From Lachnospiraceae bacterium UBA7050 (GTDB lineage Bacteria > Bacillota > Clostridia > Lachnospirales > Lachnospiraceae): a DNA stretch of 38,816 bases. The position numbers and the translations under genes are program-made. The DNA lies in contig DLAJ01000030.1 in the NCBI GenBank assembly GCA_002493905.1, forward strand, positions 1,172-39,987. Direction: 5' to 3'. Below are positions 25,239 to 34,829 of this stretch, piece after piece; the first letter of the stretch is position 1; each line of letters begins with the position of its first letter. A model generated the notes under the pieces. It did no database searches. It saw only the letters and a program-made list of their open reading frames with translations, and was not told the origin of the DNA.

Positions 25239-25949
25239 ATGCCCGACCTGCTGAAAATTGTACTTTTATCTATTACCTCTCTTGTCACGCTATTTATCTT
25301 AGCTAAAATTATGGGGTACCGCCAGATGAGCCAGATGAGTATGTTTGATTATATTAACGGCATTACGATCGGCTCCATCGCCGCCGAAATGGCAACCGAA
25401 CTGGATCAGACTCCTTTACACGGCATCGTCGCCATGACGGTCTATGCACTGTCTGCTGTCCTGCTGTCATTCGTCTCCATGAAATCCATCCGCCTTAGAC
25501 GTCTCATCGTCGGACGTCCGGTACTACTGCTCAACAACGGCAATATCTATGAAAAAAACTTAAGGAAAGCAAAGATCGACATCAATGAGTTCCTCACACA
25601 ATGCCGTGTAGCAGGTTACTTCGATGTCTCCAAGCTGCAAAGCGCTGTCTTAGAAGCGGACGGACGCATCAGCTTTCTTCCGCTCTCCACGGAACGGCCT
25701 TTGACAGCAGCCGATGTAAAATTATCGCCCGAACAGGAAACAATGACCGCCAATGTTGTCATTGACGGTCATATCATGCATAAAAATCTTCTTCATACAG
25801 GAAAGGATGAAACCTGGCTGCAACGTCAGTTAAAAGCACAGGGCGCGGACGACGTCCGCGACGTTCTGCTCGCCAGTGTGGATATGCAGAACAAGCTGAC
25901 TGTCTTCTTAAAAAATCACGACGAGCGCAGTAAAGATGTTCTGATCTGA
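25239..25949 (+). CDS. DUF421 membrane protein (YetF/YcaP family)
   Basis: 236-residue membrane-anchored protein. Helices are predicted at about 5-25 and 65-85, with the family motif ITIGSIAAEMATE between them and GRPVLLLNNGNIYEKNLRKAKID starting the cytoplasmic domain. The ATG at 25239 has AAAAGGAG 7 nt upstream; the frame is open further up without a usable site. Members are linked to spore envelope or general membrane roles, but the biochemical function is unknown. Divergent from the sigma operon. Confidence 0.88.
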   Translation: MPDLLKIVLLSITSLVTLFILAKIMGYRQMSQMSMFDYINGITIGSIAAEMATELDQTPLHGIVAMTVYALSAVLLSFVSMKSIRLRRLIVGRPVLLLNNGNIYEKNLRKAKIDINEFLTQCRVAGYFDVSKLQSAVLEADGRISFLPLSTERPLTAADVKLSPEQETMTANVVIDGHIMHKNLLHTGKDETWLQRQLKAQGADDVRDVLLASVDMQNKLTVFLKNHDERSKDVLI

Positions 25950-26034
25950 ATCATTTTCTTACAAATACAAGCCTTTCCCTCTCAAAACGCTGCGCGGCCG
26001 CCTCAGAAAACTTCAACGCTGCCGCGGCACAGCG

Positions 26035-26571
26035 TCAATAATTCTCAGCCTTCACCTGAAAATATGCCTGCGGGTGCGCACAGACCGGACAAACCTCGGG
26101 TGCCTTTTTCCCGACGCAGATATGCCCGCAGTTGCGGCACTGCCAGATCACCATACCATCCTTAGAAAATACGGTCTCGCTCTCAACATTTTTAAGAAGC
26201 TTGCGATAGCGCTCCTCATGCTCTTTTTCAATCGCCGCTACGCCTTCAAACTGTCTGGCGATATCCTCAAAGCCTTCCTCGCGCGCCTCTTTTGCAAACT
26301 GCTCATACATATCAGTCCATTCGTAATTTTCGCCCTCTGCAGCCGCTTTTAAGTTTTCCGGCGTGCTTCCGATACCACCCAAAAGCTTAAACCACATCTT
26401 GGCATGTTCTTTCTCATTATCCGCCGTCTCAAGAAAAATCGCGGCAATCTGCTCATAACCGTCTTTTTTTGCCTTGGAAGCAAAATAGCTGTATTTATTT
26501 CTTGCCTGTGATTCCCCGGCAAACGCTGCCTTTAAGTTTGCCTCTGTTTTCGTTCCTTTTAATTCGGGCAT
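26035..26571 (-). CDS. rbr: Rubrerythrin
   Basis: 178-residue peroxide-reducing di-iron protein of anaerobes. The ferritin-like domain has Glu20 (AGESQARNKY), E53-x-x-H56 (DNEKEHAKMW) and a second EKEHEERY. The C-terminal rubredoxin domain has CRNCGHICVG and CPVCAHPQAYF for one iron. The ATG at 26571 has GGAGGG 6 nt upstream. It follows fabZ by 93 nt and could be read through from that operon or have its own promoter. Confidence 0.96.
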   Translation of the reverse strand: MPELKGTKTEANLKAAFAGESQARNKYSYFASKAKKDGYEQIAAIFLETADNEKEHAKMWFKLLGGIGSTPENLKAAAEGENYEWTDMYEQFAKEAREEGFEDIARQFEGVAAIEKEHEERYRKLLKNVESETVFSKDGMVIWQCRNCGHICVGKKAPEVCPVCAHPQAYFQVKAENY

Positions 26572-26664
26572 TCTTTTCCCTCCTGACTTTCTCAATCATA
26601 ACATCATCAATAAAACTCTTTTCACGCGTTTCTGCTAAAATCTATCTCTCAAAAACCACGGGTA

Positions 26665-27084
26665 TTACCCAATCGCAAATGTCAGCTCTGCGCTTGCAAC
26701 CAGCTTTCCGTTCACCGTTGCTTTCGCTTCTCCAATCCCCATAGACCCTTTTACCTTAGTCAATGCAGTCTCAAGCGTCAACACATCACCCGGCGTTACT
26801 TTTCCCTTAAATTTTGCATGGTTGATCGCTGCAAAATACGCGGTCTTTCCTTTGTTCGCTTCAAGGCTTAAAATCGCAACTGCACCAACCTGTGCAAGCG
26901 CTTCAATAATGAGTACGCCCGGCATCACCGGTTCCGTCGGAAAATGACCCGCAAAATACGGTTCGTTATAGCTTACGCATTTCCTGCCGACTGCACGGAC
27001 GCCCGGCTCAAGCTCTTCAATCGTATCAATGAGCAGAAACGGCTGTCTGTGCGGTATGATCTCCATGATCTCCTTTGTCGTCAT
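26665..27084 (-). CDS. fabZ: 3-hydroxyacyl-ACP dehydratase FabZ
   Basis: 139-residue hotdog-fold enzyme of the fatty acid elongation cycle. PHRQPFLLID is the family opening; the catalytic residues are His47 in GHFP and Glu61 in IIEALAQ. It overlaps the acpP stop by 4 nt, so the carrier protein and dehydratase are translated together. The rest of the fab cluster is not in the window. Confidence 0.95.
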   Translation of the reverse strand: MTTKEIMEIIPHRQPFLLIDTIEELEPGVRAVGRKCVSYNEPYFAGHFPTEPVMPGVLIIEALAQVGAVAILSLEANKGKTAYFAAINHAKFKGKVTPGDVLTLETALTKVKGSMGIGEAKATVNGKLVASAELTFAIG

Positions 27085-27314
27085 GCCTCAACGCCCTTGC
27101 TCTTCATATATTCGATGACAGCGCCGACCGTCGTGATCTTCTCCAAATCCTCTGCCGGAATCTCAATCTCGTACTCTTCCTCAAACGCCATAACCAGTTC
27201 AAATAAATCAAGGGAATCTGCGCCAAGGTCATCTTTGAAGCTGGAATCCTCCGTAATCTCTGACGCATCCACGTTCAGCTGTTCTGCAATAATCTCTTTT
27301 ACTCTCTCCAACAT
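27081..27314 (-). CDS. acpP: Acyl carrier protein
   Basis: 77-residue ACP with the phosphopantetheine attachment Ser34 in GADSLDL and acidic helices II and III (MAFEEEYEIEIPAEDLEKI). The ATG at 27314 has AAGGAG 8 nt upstream; the frame is open 16 codons further but without support. It is the first gene of a two-gene operon with fabZ. Confidence 0.96.
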   Translation of the reverse strand: MLERVKEIIAEQLNVDASEITEDSSFKDDLGADSLDLFELVMAFEEEYEIEIPAEDLEKITTVGAVIEYMKSKGVEA

Positions 27315-27391
27315 AGCTAATTCTCCTTTTCGTTCTTTTTTGTCCCAGACACCGCCATCCAAATTTTGGAATATGATATGGCTACGATATA

Positions 27392-27420
27392 TTTATACAT
27401 AATTTCTCTGAGGATTGCAA
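27392..27420 (-). promoter_or_regulatory. Promoter of acpP-fabZ
   Basis: Minus strand TTGCAA (27415-27420), 17-nt spacer, TATAAA (27392-27397), about 80 nt before acpP. No clear FapR or FabT site is seen in the leader. Confidence 0.6.
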
Positions 27421-27440
27421 TACACATTTATGCGAATCTT

Positions 27441-28304
27441 TTACAAATTCTCACTTTCTGACGGGTGCTCCAACAGATACGCATAAATCTCGCGCTTGCT
27501 GACGCCTCTGTCCGCCGCAACGCGCTTCATCGCCTCCTTACGGTCAATGCCCTGTGTCTCATAAAAACGCATATGCTCCTCAATCGGTTTTTTGCGGTAT
27601 TCCTCCTGCTTTTCATTTCTTTGTTCGGCAAGGCTCTTTCCCTCAATGACCAGAACATACTCTCCGCGTGGCTCCTCATCTTCGTATTTCGCGAGCGCCT
27701 CCGAAAGCATCGTCGGCAGAACCGTTTCAAACCGCTTCGTCAGTTCCCTGCACAGCGTGATCCTGCGGTTCCCTAAGCGGTCATACAGCTCTCCAAGCGT
27801 TTTTTTCAAGTGATGAGGTGCTTCATATAAAATCATTGTGCGGCTTTCATTCTCAAGTATATCCAGAATTTCTTTACGCTGCCTTGCATCCGGCGGCAAA
27901 AACCCTTCAAAGCAGAACCTCCTTGTGGAAAGCCCCGACAGCGTCAGCGCCGTAATGCACGCAGAAGCGCCCGGAAGGCTTGTCACCGCAATCTGCTCTT
28001 TTTGGCACATCGCGACGAGCACCTCGCCCGGATCGGAGATGGCAGGCGTTCCCGCATCCGTGATCAGCGCAATATTCTTTCCCTCTTTTAGCTGCGCAGC
28101 CAGCTCATACGCCTTCTCCACCTTATTGTATTCATGGTAGCTTGTCATCGGTGTATGAATATCGAAATGTGTCAGTAGCTTTAAGCTGTTGCGCGTATCC
28201 TCTGCTGCGATCAGATCTACTTCTTTGAGCGTATCAATCACGCGCAGCGTCATATCCGCCAGATTGCCGATCGGCGTCGCACATAAATATAATATTCCTG
28301 CCAT
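27441..28304 (-). CDS. rsmI: 16S rRNA (cytidine-1402) 2'-O-methyltransferase RsmI
   Basis: 287-residue tetrapyrrole-methylase-fold enzyme that methylates the ribose of C1402 in the decoding centre. Visible motifs are LYLCATPIGNLADMTLR, AAEDTRN and ITDAGTPAISDPG. The ATG at 28304 is preferred over the one two codons earlier because GGAG lies 8 nt upstream. It ends the conserved Firmicutes cluster yaaR-holB-ricT-yabB-rsmI. Confidence 0.95.
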   Translation of the reverse strand: MAGILYLCATPIGNLADMTLRVIDTLKEVDLIAAEDTRNSLKLLTHFDIHTPMTSYHEYNKVEKAYELAAQLKEGKNIALITDAGTPAISDPGEVLVAMCQKEQIAVTSLPGASACITALTLSGLSTRRFCFEGFLPPDARQRKEILDILENESRTMILYEAPHHLKKTLGELYDRLGNRRITLCRELTKRFETVLPTMLSEALAKYEDEEPRGEYVLVIEGKSLAEQRNEKQEEYRKKPIEEHMRFYETQGIDRKEAMKRVAADRGVSKREIYAYLLEHPSESENL

Positions 28305-28412
28305 TGGCATTACTCCGTCTTTTCTGTCTTTATGCCGCTCTTATCGCTGCTTCACCCCTAGGAATTGCAGGCAGTTCCCCGCCGCTTAGGCGCCGCACAC
28401 CGCCGCGTATAT

Positions 28413-28440
28413 AGGGAAACACTGATTTAAGCGTTTCCCT
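28413..28440 (-). other. Hairpin at the end of yabB
   Basis: 11-bp stem (28413-28423 with 28430-28440, one G-U on the minus strand), 6-nt loop, covering the yabB stop. No T-run follows, so it is a weak terminator or an RNA-stability element between yabB and rsmI. The rest of 28305-28438 shows nothing else clear. Confidence 0.4.
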
Positions 28441-29179
28441 AGTACCCGTAATCCCTGCGAAGTTCTTCGCTATAAACTCCCGGTTCACGATAAATGATCA
28501 GTGGCTTCTCCACTGTCATCCGCGGCCTTCCGCCCCGCACGCCCTCTAAAAGTACCATAACCGGCTCTTTATCCGCATATGGATACACAAGCCGCATCCG
28601 CTTCGGTTCTAACCGGTGCGCGCACATCTTTGTAATGATCTCGGCAAGCCGGAACGGTCTGTGTACCAGATAAAAGTGCCCGCCCGGTTTCAGGACTGCC
28701 GACGCCTGCGAAACCACATCCTCAAGCGTACAAAGAACTTCGTGGCGCGCGATTGTTTTTTCATCCGCCGGATTTGGAATCCCATGATCGGCAATCATAT
28801 AGGGCGGATTGCATGTCACAACATCGAATACGGACGCTCCAAAAAGCATCCTCGCCTCCCTGATATCGCCGGTCACAATCTGGACACGCTCTGATAGCGC
28901 GTTCAGCGCAACGCTCCGCCCCGCCATTTCTGCACTCTCCGGCTGAATCTCTAATCCAATCAGCTTCCCCGCCTGCGTCTTGGCGGAAAGCAGAATCGGA
29001 ATAATGCCGGTCCCCGTACCCAGATCAAGAACGCTGTCCCCCGGCTTCGCTTTTGCAAAACCGGAAAGCAGAACGGCATCCATGCCAAAGCAGAATGCCT
29101 TACTATTCTGTATCATTTTTAGACCGCTTAGCTGGAGATCGTCAATCCGTTCATTTTCTTTTAACTGTATTTCCGCCAT
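28439..29179 (-). CDS. tRNA1(Val) adenine-N6-methyltransferase-like protein (YabB/TrmN6)
   Basis: 246-residue SAM-dependent methyltransferase. SAM motif I is LDLGTGTGIIPILL and motif IV is NPPYM, the signature of N6-adenine methyltransferases; RIDDLQLSGLKMIQ is typical of the YabB/TrmN6 family that modifies A37 of tRNA-Val. The start lies 2 nt after the ricT stop. Position in the ricT-yabB-rsmI cluster supports the assignment. Confidence 0.9.
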   Translation of the reverse strand: MAEIQLKENERIDDLQLSGLKMIQNSKAFCFGMDAVLLSGFAKAKPGDSVLDLGTGTGIIPILLSAKTQAGKLIGLEIQPESAEMAGRSVALNALSERVQIVTGDIREARMLFGASVFDVVTCNPPYMIADHGIPNPADEKTIARHEVLCTLEDVVSQASAVLKPGGHFYLVHRPFRLAEIITKMCAHRLEPKRMRLVYPYADKEPVMVLLEGVRGGRPRMTVEKPLIIYREPGVYSEELRRDYGY

Positions 29180-29181
29180 GC

Positions 29182-30099
29182 TCAGTTATCTTCCAGCTTG
29201 GATTTGCTCTCATGCTTTTCTTCTTTTTCAAGCTTTTCCAGCTCCTTCATCTCCGCCGTGCTGACATTGTTCTTTTCTTTTCTGTGACGGCGCTTAAAAC
29301 GAAGCTGCTCCACTTTGTATTCTTTCAGTTCCTTCTCGTCGTCAACCTCAACAAGCACCTTGACAAGCTGCCGCAGCACGTTGATGCTTGCCACCTCACC
29401 GCGCAGTCCGTCGTCCGTCGTTACATAATCGCCAACGCACGGCAGCTTCCGGTTCAGTTCCTCATACGTCTCCTCCTCATTTTTCAGACAGCACATGAGT
29501 CTGCCGCAGACGCCCGAAATTTTTGTCGGATTCAACGAAAGGTTCTGCTCTTTCGCCATCTTGATCGAAACCGGTATAAATTCCGACAGATAGCTATGGC
29601 AGCAAAGCGCCCTGCCGCAGATCCCGATTCCCCCCACGATCTTTGTCTCATCGCGCACGCCGATCTGGCGCAGCTCGATCCTCGTCTTGAACACGCTTGC
29701 TAAATCTTTTACAAGCTCGCGGAAATCAATACGTCCGTCTGCCGTAAAATAGAAAAGCACTTTATTATTGTCAAAAGTATATTCCGCGTCGATCAGCTTC
29801 ATTTCCAGCTTATGCTTGGCAATCTTTTCCAGACAGATCGCAAACGCGTCTTTTTCTTTCTTTTTATTGGCAGCCTCCTGTTCGTCGTCACGCTCGCTTG
29901 CAATACGAAGCACCGGTTTTAACGGCTGGACGACTTTATCGTCTTCCACATCCTTCGGATCGCAGATCACGGTGCCGTATTCGACGCCGCGCGCGGTTTC
30001 CACGATCACGTGGTCACCTTTCCCGACCGGAAACGTCAACGGGTCAAAATAATAAATCTTACCCGCCGTGCGAAAGCGTACTCCTATTACTCTTGTCAT
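29182..30099 (-). CDS. ricT: RicT (PSP1/YaaT family)
   Basis: 305-residue PSP1-domain protein. In Bacillus, RicT forms the RicAFT complex with Fe-S clusters that helps RNase Y mature transcripts and affects sporulation and biofilm phosphorelay. The cysteine motifs GICGRALCCHSYLSEF and GVCGRLMCCLKNE are clearly visible, as are the opening VIGVRFRTAGKIYYFDP and a charged C-terminal tail. It lies between holB and yabB, the standard order. RicA and RicF are not in the window. Confidence 0.95.
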   Translation of the reverse strand: MTRVIGVRFRTAGKIYYFDPLTFPVGKGDHVIVETARGVEYGTVICDPKDVEDDKVVQPLKPVLRIASERDDEQEAANKKKEKDAFAICLEKIAKHKLEMKLIDAEYTFDNNKVLFYFTADGRIDFRELVKDLASVFKTRIELRQIGVRDETKIVGGIGICGRALCCHSYLSEFIPVSIKMAKEQNLSLNPTKISGVCGRLMCCLKNEEETYEELNRKLPCVGDYVTTDDGLRGEVASINVLRQLVKVLVEVDDEKELKEYKVEQLRFKRRHRKEKNNVSTAEMKELEKLEKEEKHESKSKLEDN

Positions 30100-30128
30100 A
30101 ATCTATCAACCTCAATCTTTCCGTGGCT

Positions 30129-31136
30129 CTAGTTTTCCTTGATCGCCAGCAGCAGCAGCTCCATCGTCAGCTCAAAATTCACGTTTGCCTTTAACCTCGC
30201 TTTTGCGCTCTCCACTGCTTTGATGATATCCTCGATACCCTCATAACTGCTCTTATCCGCCACTTTTCTAATATACTGTATCTCCTCCTTAAAAATCAAG
30301 TGATTTGCATCACTTGTCGCCTTAAAGAGAAGAACGTCGCGGTACCACACCGCAATAATGTCCAGATAATCATCAATATTGAATTTGTACTCACTGATTT
30401 TTTTAATTGCTTCGACGGTCTCGCTCATATCCATGTCGCCGATATATTTTAAGAGCGATACGGCGTCTGCTTTTATATTATCAAATTCCTCGCTGGTTGC
30501 AAGAGCTTTTGCCTTTCCAACATTTCCCCTCGCAAATGCCACGCAGACGTCCGCCTTATAATCCGGCACCTGAAGCTGCTCCATCAGGTATTTTCGTATT
30601 TCATTGTCCGGCGCCGGTTTCATATGTAAGCTGACGCACCGGCTCAAAATGGTCGGCAGCATGGCGTCCATATTCGTCGTCAGGATTAAAATGACCGCAT
30701 ATGCGGGCGGCTCCTCCAATGTCTTTAAGAGCGCGTTCTGTGCCTGCGGCGTCATCTTTTCCCCTTCATTGATAATATAAACCTTATAGGGGCTGCTGTA
30801 CGGCTTGATCACAATATCCTGATTGATCTGCGTTCGGATATCCTCAACGCCGATTGTATTTGGTTTTTCATGCTGCACGCGGATAATGTCCGGCTGGTTA
30901 TCCGTAAGCGCCTGTCTGCACGAACGGCACTCGTTACACGGTATGGGCGCATCTTCACCCGCACCGTTTCTTTTTTCACACTGCAATGCCATCGCAAACA
31001 GGCGGGCAATATATTCCTTCCCGCTGCTGCGCTCCCCGCAGATGACATACGCATGCGATATCTGATTTCTCATAAGGGCGGTATGCAGATGCTCCTTGAT
31101 CTGCTCCTGTCCGATAATGTCCTGAAATGAAACCAT
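30129..31136 (-). CDS. holB: DNA polymerase III subunit delta'
   Basis: 335-residue clamp-loader subunit. It has the opening FQDIIGQEQIKEHLHTAL, a modified P-loop GERSSGK (34-40), four cysteines for zinc (53, 67, 70, 73; CNECRSC), and sensor-like segments TLEEPPAYAVILILTTN and LPTILSRC. The altered P-loop agrees with delta' not hydrolysing ATP. RBS AAAGGAG lies 6 nt upstream. Followed by ricT after 29 nt. Confidence 0.95.
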   Translation of the reverse strand: MVSFQDIIGQEQIKEHLHTALMRNQISHAYVICGERSSGKEYIARLFAMALQCEKRNGAGEDAPIPCNECRSCRQALTDNQPDIIRVQHEKPNTIGVEDIRTQINQDIVIKPYSSPYKVYIINEGEKMTPQAQNALLKTLEEPPAYAVILILTTNMDAMLPTILSRCVSLHMKPAPDNEIRKYLMEQLQVPDYKADVCVAFARGNVGKAKALATSEEFDNIKADAVSLLKYIGDMDMSETVEAIKKISEYKFNIDDYLDIIAVWYRDVLLFKATSDANHLIFKEEIQYIRKVADKSSYEGIEDIIKAVESAKARLKANVNFELTMELLLLAIKEN

Positions 31137-31169
31137 AGGCAGCTCCTTTTTGCTTTTTTCAGCAAGTCT

Positions 31170-31610
31170 TTACATAAAAATGTCCAGCAGCAATCCTTTA
31201 ATTTCTCCGATGAGTCCTAAGATCGCAAGGTGGTCCTTCTCATCCTTGACAAGCTCCTGCGCAAGCGCGTCCATCGTCTCATCCACCTTGCGGATAATGC
31301 CATAAACCCGATGCCTGCCGCGGCGGTCCAGAAAATTTTCACGCGAAAATTTATGTGACCGTGTGACAACTTCATTCAGGAACTCCTTAACAAGCGCGCG
31401 ATACCGCTTCATATCGCGGATATCCATTTTCTTTGATATCTTCTTGCCCTGCGCTGTAATATCCTCCATGAGCAGGCTGATGCGGTTCTGAAGCTCAGCT
31501 TCCTCGATATGGCTTGCTAACATAAACTTGAATTGATCATCGGTCTGCTGCGGCTGTTCCTGCGGCTGTATATTCTGCGGCTGCATCGCCTGATTCACCT
31601 TGATATCCAA
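31170..31610 (-). CDS. yaaR: YaaR family protein (DUF327)
   Basis: 146-residue helical protein of unknown function, always found next to holB in Firmicutes. Family segments are KKMDIRDMKRYRALVKEFLNEVV and KVDETMDALAQEL. The N-terminus is Gln/Pro-rich (NIQPQEQPQQTDD). The start is TTG at 31610 with GGTGGG 6 nt upstream; the frame runs to 31628 without a site. It leads the yaaR-holB-ricT-yabB-rsmI operon, while tmk, its usual upstream neighbour in Bacillus, is missing. Confidence 0.92.
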   Translation of the reverse strand: MDIKVNQAMQPQNIQPQEQPQQTDDQFKFMLASHIEEAELQNRISLLMEDITAQGKKISKKMDIRDMKRYRALVKEFLNEVVTRSHKFSRENFLDRRGRHRVYGIIRKVDETMDALAQELVKDEKDHLAILGLIGEIKGLLLDIFM

Positions 31611-31663
31611 CTTGTTCCCACCTTTCAAAGGGATGCTGCAAAATACCCCTGATACCCGTCTTC

Positions 31664-31692
31664 ATCGTATCACACAAAAAAGATTTTCACAA
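31664..31692 (-). promoter_or_regulatory. Possible promoter of the yaaR operon
   Basis: Minus strand TTGTGA (31687-31692), 17-nt spacer, TACGAT (31664-31669). Matches are moderate but the location, about 55 nt before yaaR, is right. Confidence 0.4.
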
Positions 31693-31747
31693 TGACCGGC
31701 CGTGGCTTCCGCTTTCATTCAGTAACAGTTCAGCTTCTGCTCAGCTC

Positions 31748-33277
31748 TTAGGCTTCACTGTCAGCTCCTTCATCCTCCGCGTAGGAAAGCGCGCAGCGCA
31801 CCGCCCGTTTCCATCCCTTAATGCATGCGGCACGTTTTTTTTCATCCATTGCCGGCACAAAGCAGGTTTCGGCCTGTCCGTTTGCGCGGACTTCGTCTTT
31901 TCCTGCAAAAAAACCAACTGCAATGCCTGCAAGATATGCTGCGCCCAGCGCCGTTGTCTCAATACACGCAGGACGGATCACTTCCCTTCCCAGTATATCC
32001 GCCTGAAACTGCATTAAAAACTGGTTGCTGCTTGCTCCGCCGTCCACACGCAGGCTCCGGAGTGCAATGCCCGCATCCTTTTCCATCGCCTGTAAAACTT
32101 CGAGCGTCTGGTAGGCAAGCGATTCCAGTGTCGCACGGATAAAATGCTGCCTGCCGGCTCCCCGCGTCAGCCCGACAATCATGCCCCGCGCATACGGATT
32201 CCAATAGGGCGCTCCCATCCCGGTAAAAGCCGGTACCATGTAAACGCCGTTTGTATCCGGCACTTCCAATGCCGCCTGCTCCGTCTCTGCTGCCGTCCGG
32301 ATCAGTCCCAGTTCATCCCTGAGCCACTGTACCGCCGCGCCTGCTACGAACACGCTTCCTTCTAACGCATACTGCACTTCATTCCCGACACCCGCCGCAA
32401 TCGTTGTTAAAAGCCCGTTTGCGGAGGTCATCGCCTTTGCGCCTGTATTCATCAGCAGAAAACATCCGGTTCCATATGTATTCTTAACATCACCCTCGTC
32501 AAAACAGCACTGCCCGAACAGGGCCGCCTGCTGGTCTCCCGCCGCGCCTGCAATCGGAATGCTGCCGCCGATTACGGTCTCATCCGTATAACCATAAAGA
32601 CAACTTGATGGTTTTACCTCCGGCAGCATGCATGCCGGAATATCAAACAATTTCAGGATGTCCGCATCCCACTCTAGCGTATGAATATTAAAAAGCATTG
32701 TGCGCGATGCGTTCGTATAGTCAGTTACAAACACCCTGCCTTTCGTCAGATTATAAATCAGCCATGTATCAACCGTGCCAAACAACAGCTCTCTCCGCTC
32801 GGCGCGCGCTCTTGCCCCCGGAACATGCTTAAGAATCCATGCCGCCTTACTGCCGGAAAAATAAGCATCCGGTATCAGTCCGGTCTTTTCCCTCAGCATC
32901 GGACCATAGCCGTCCTTTGTCAACGCCTTTATTTTTTCAGCCGTACGGCGGCATTGCCATACGATCGCATTATAAACCGGTTTCCCGGTTTTCCGATCCC
33001 ATACGATCGTCGTCTCCCGCTGGTTTGTAATGCCGATGGCAGCGACTTCCTCCACCGCTGCGCCGATCTTTCCGAGCGCTTCAACCGCAACCGAAAGCTG
33101 GGAAGACCAGATCTCCATCGGATCATGCTCCACCCATCCCGGCTGCGGATAATACTGCGTAAATTCTTTTTGTGCAACGGAACACATCGTTCCCTTCCGG
33201 TCAAAAAGAATACAGCGCGAACTCGTGGTCCCCTGATCAAGCGCCATGATATACTTTTTGGCGGAACTGTTTCCCAT
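31748..33277 (-). CDS. glpK: Glycerol kinase
   Basis: 509-residue FGGY kinase making glycerol 3-phosphate. Signature segments: KYIMALDQGTTSSRCILFD at the N-terminus, GWVEHDPMEIW, GITNQRETTIVWD, AGAAGDQQAALFGQ and RVDGGASSNQFLMQFQAD. The start is uncertain: the ATG at 33277 fits the family length but has only GAGAG abutting, and a GTG at 33298 has AAAGGG only 3 nt upstream. It lies 79 nt after pyk on the same strand. No glpF or glpD is in the window. Confidence 0.95.
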   Translation of the reverse strand: MGNSSAKKYIMALDQGTTSSRCILFDRKGTMCSVAQKEFTQYYPQPGWVEHDPMEIWSSQLSVAVEALGKIGAAVEEVAAIGITNQRETTIVWDRKTGKPVYNAIVWQCRRTAEKIKALTKDGYGPMLREKTGLIPDAYFSGSKAAWILKHVPGARARAERRELLFGTVDTWLIYNLTKGRVFVTDYTNASRTMLFNIHTLEWDADILKLFDIPACMLPEVKPSSCLYGYTDETVIGGSIPIAGAAGDQQAALFGQCCFDEGDVKNTYGTGCFLLMNTGAKAMTSANGLLTTIAAGVGNEVQYALEGSVFVAGAAVQWLRDELGLIRTAAETEQAALEVPDTNGVYMVPAFTGMGAPYWNPYARGMIVGLTRGAGRQHFIRATLESLAYQTLEVLQAMEKDAGIALRSLRVDGGASSNQFLMQFQADILGREVIRPACIETTALGAAYLAGIAVGFFAGKDEVRANGQAETCFVPAMDEKKRAACIKGWKRAVRCALSYAEDEGADSEA

Positions 33278-33356
33278 CTCTCTCAACTGTGTACCCACGA
33301 TCCCTTTCCATACTGCCGCAGTTCCTGACAGTATTTTAACCGTACATGACAGGGAA

Positions 33357-34772
33357 TCACCCTACCTCTACCACACGAATCATATTTGTATTTCCGGAAA
33401 CACCGAGCGGAACGCCCGCCGTCAGTACGACTGTATCTCCCTTCCCGACAAATCCGGCATCTTTTGCCGCCTGAACCGCCTCGTCAAAGAGCGCGTTCGT
33501 CGTCTCCTGCTCCTCCATCCGGACAGGCGCAACCCCCCAGAACAGATTCATCTGTCTCCACACGCGCGGACTCATCGTGCACCCAATGATCGTACATTCC
33601 GGCCGGTAACGTGAGATCATTCCGGCGGTGAAGCCCGACATCGTTACGGTAATGATCGCCTTTGCATGCAGGTCGGCGGCTGTTGTGCAGCATGCGTGAG
33701 AAATCGCCTTTGTAATATCTATATCGGCCTCTTCATGAATCCGGTGCATCCTTCCCGCATAATCAATATCCTGTTCTGTTCGTTCGGCAATGCGCGCCAT
33801 CGTCTCAACCGCTTCCCGCGGATATGCACCCGCAGCGCTCTCCCCCGACAGCATAATTGCCGTCGTGCCGTCATAAATCGCATTTGCTACATCCGTGACC
33901 TCTGCTCTCGTCGGACGCGGATTATGAATCATGGACTCTAACATTTGCGTTGCAGTTATAACAAGCTTTCCCTGACTGGTTGTCTTTTTGATCATTTCTT
34001 TTTGAATGACCGGAACTTCCTCCATCGGAATCTCCACGCCCATATCGCCGCGCGCTACCATAATGCCGTCAGAAACAGAAATGATCTCATCCAGATTTTC
34101 CACGCCCTGCATATTCTCTATCTTGGAAATGATCTTCATATGACTCTCGCGGTCTCTTAAGATTCTCCGAAGCTCCAGAACGTCCTCCTTACAGCGGACA
34201 AAAGACGCTGCCAGATAGTCATAACCGTTTTCTATGCCAAATAAAATATCACTCTTATCAACCTCATTAATATAGGGCATTGAAAGCACGGCTCCAGGCA
34301 CATTTACACCCTTATGATTGCTGATCATGCCTCCGTTTACGACACGGCAGCGGATTTCAGTCCCGTTTACTTCTTCGACGCGCATATCAATCCGCCCATC
34401 GTCGATCAGAATCGCAATTCCCTCCCTGACATCTCCGGGAAGTCCCTTATAGGAAATGGCAGCACGCTCGCTGCTGCCAAGTATCTCCTCAGTCGTCAGC
34501 GTAAAAATCTGTCCTGCTTTTAGCTCTGCCTTTCCTCCTTCTATATCACGCAGACGGATTTCCGGTCCCTTCGTATCTAGCAGCGTTGCGACCGGCAGTC
34601 CCAGTTCCGCCGACACTTCCCGCACAAGCTCCAGTCTTCCTTTCTGCTGCTCCTGCGTGCCGTGGGAAAAATTAAATCTCGCCACATCCATGCCTGCTAT
34701 CATCAGCTCCCGCAGCATCTCCCTCGTCTCACATGCCGGTCCCAGCGTACATACGATTTTCGTCTTCCTCAT
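33357..34772 (-). CDS. pyk: Pyruvate kinase
   Basis: 471-residue pyruvate kinase of the short form, without the extra C-terminal PEP-utiliser domain found in Bacillus. TKIVCTLGPA, ARFNFSHGTQEQQ, the catalytic lysine in ISKIENMQGVENLDEI and MVARGDMGVEIPMEEVP are all present. RBS AGGAGG lies 5 nt before the ATG. Two perfect palindromes upstream (34830-34856) may be operators. glpK follows. Confidence 0.96.
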   Translation of the reverse strand: MRKTKIVCTLGPACETREMLRELMIAGMDVARFNFSHGTQEQQKGRLELVREVSAELGLPVATLLDTKGPEIRLRDIEGGKAELKAGQIFTLTTEEILGSSERAAISYKGLPGDVREGIAILIDDGRIDMRVEEVNGTEIRCRVVNGGMISNHKGVNVPGAVLSMPYINEVDKSDILFGIENGYDYLAASFVRCKEDVLELRRILRDRESHMKIISKIENMQGVENLDEIISVSDGIMVARGDMGVEIPMEEVPVIQKEMIKKTTSQGKLVITATQMLESMIHNPRPTRAEVTDVANAIYDGTTAIMLSGESAAGAYPREAVETMARIAERTEQDIDYAGRMHRIHEEADIDITKAISHACCTTAADLHAKAIITVTMSGFTAGMISRYRPECTIIGCTMSPRVWRQMNLFWGVAPVRMEEQETTNALFDEAVQAAKDAGFVGKGDTVVLTAGVPLGVSGNTNMIRVVEVG

Positions 34773-34829
34773 GATGTCCTCCTGTTTATCGATGTTCTTT
34801 CAAAAACTCTTTGCTCATGCCCCGCCCAT

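Noticed and set aside
25980..26034. GC-rich inverted repeat after the DUF421 gene as a terminator
   Set aside because: Pairing is imperfect and branched, and no T-run follows; not supported as a terminator.
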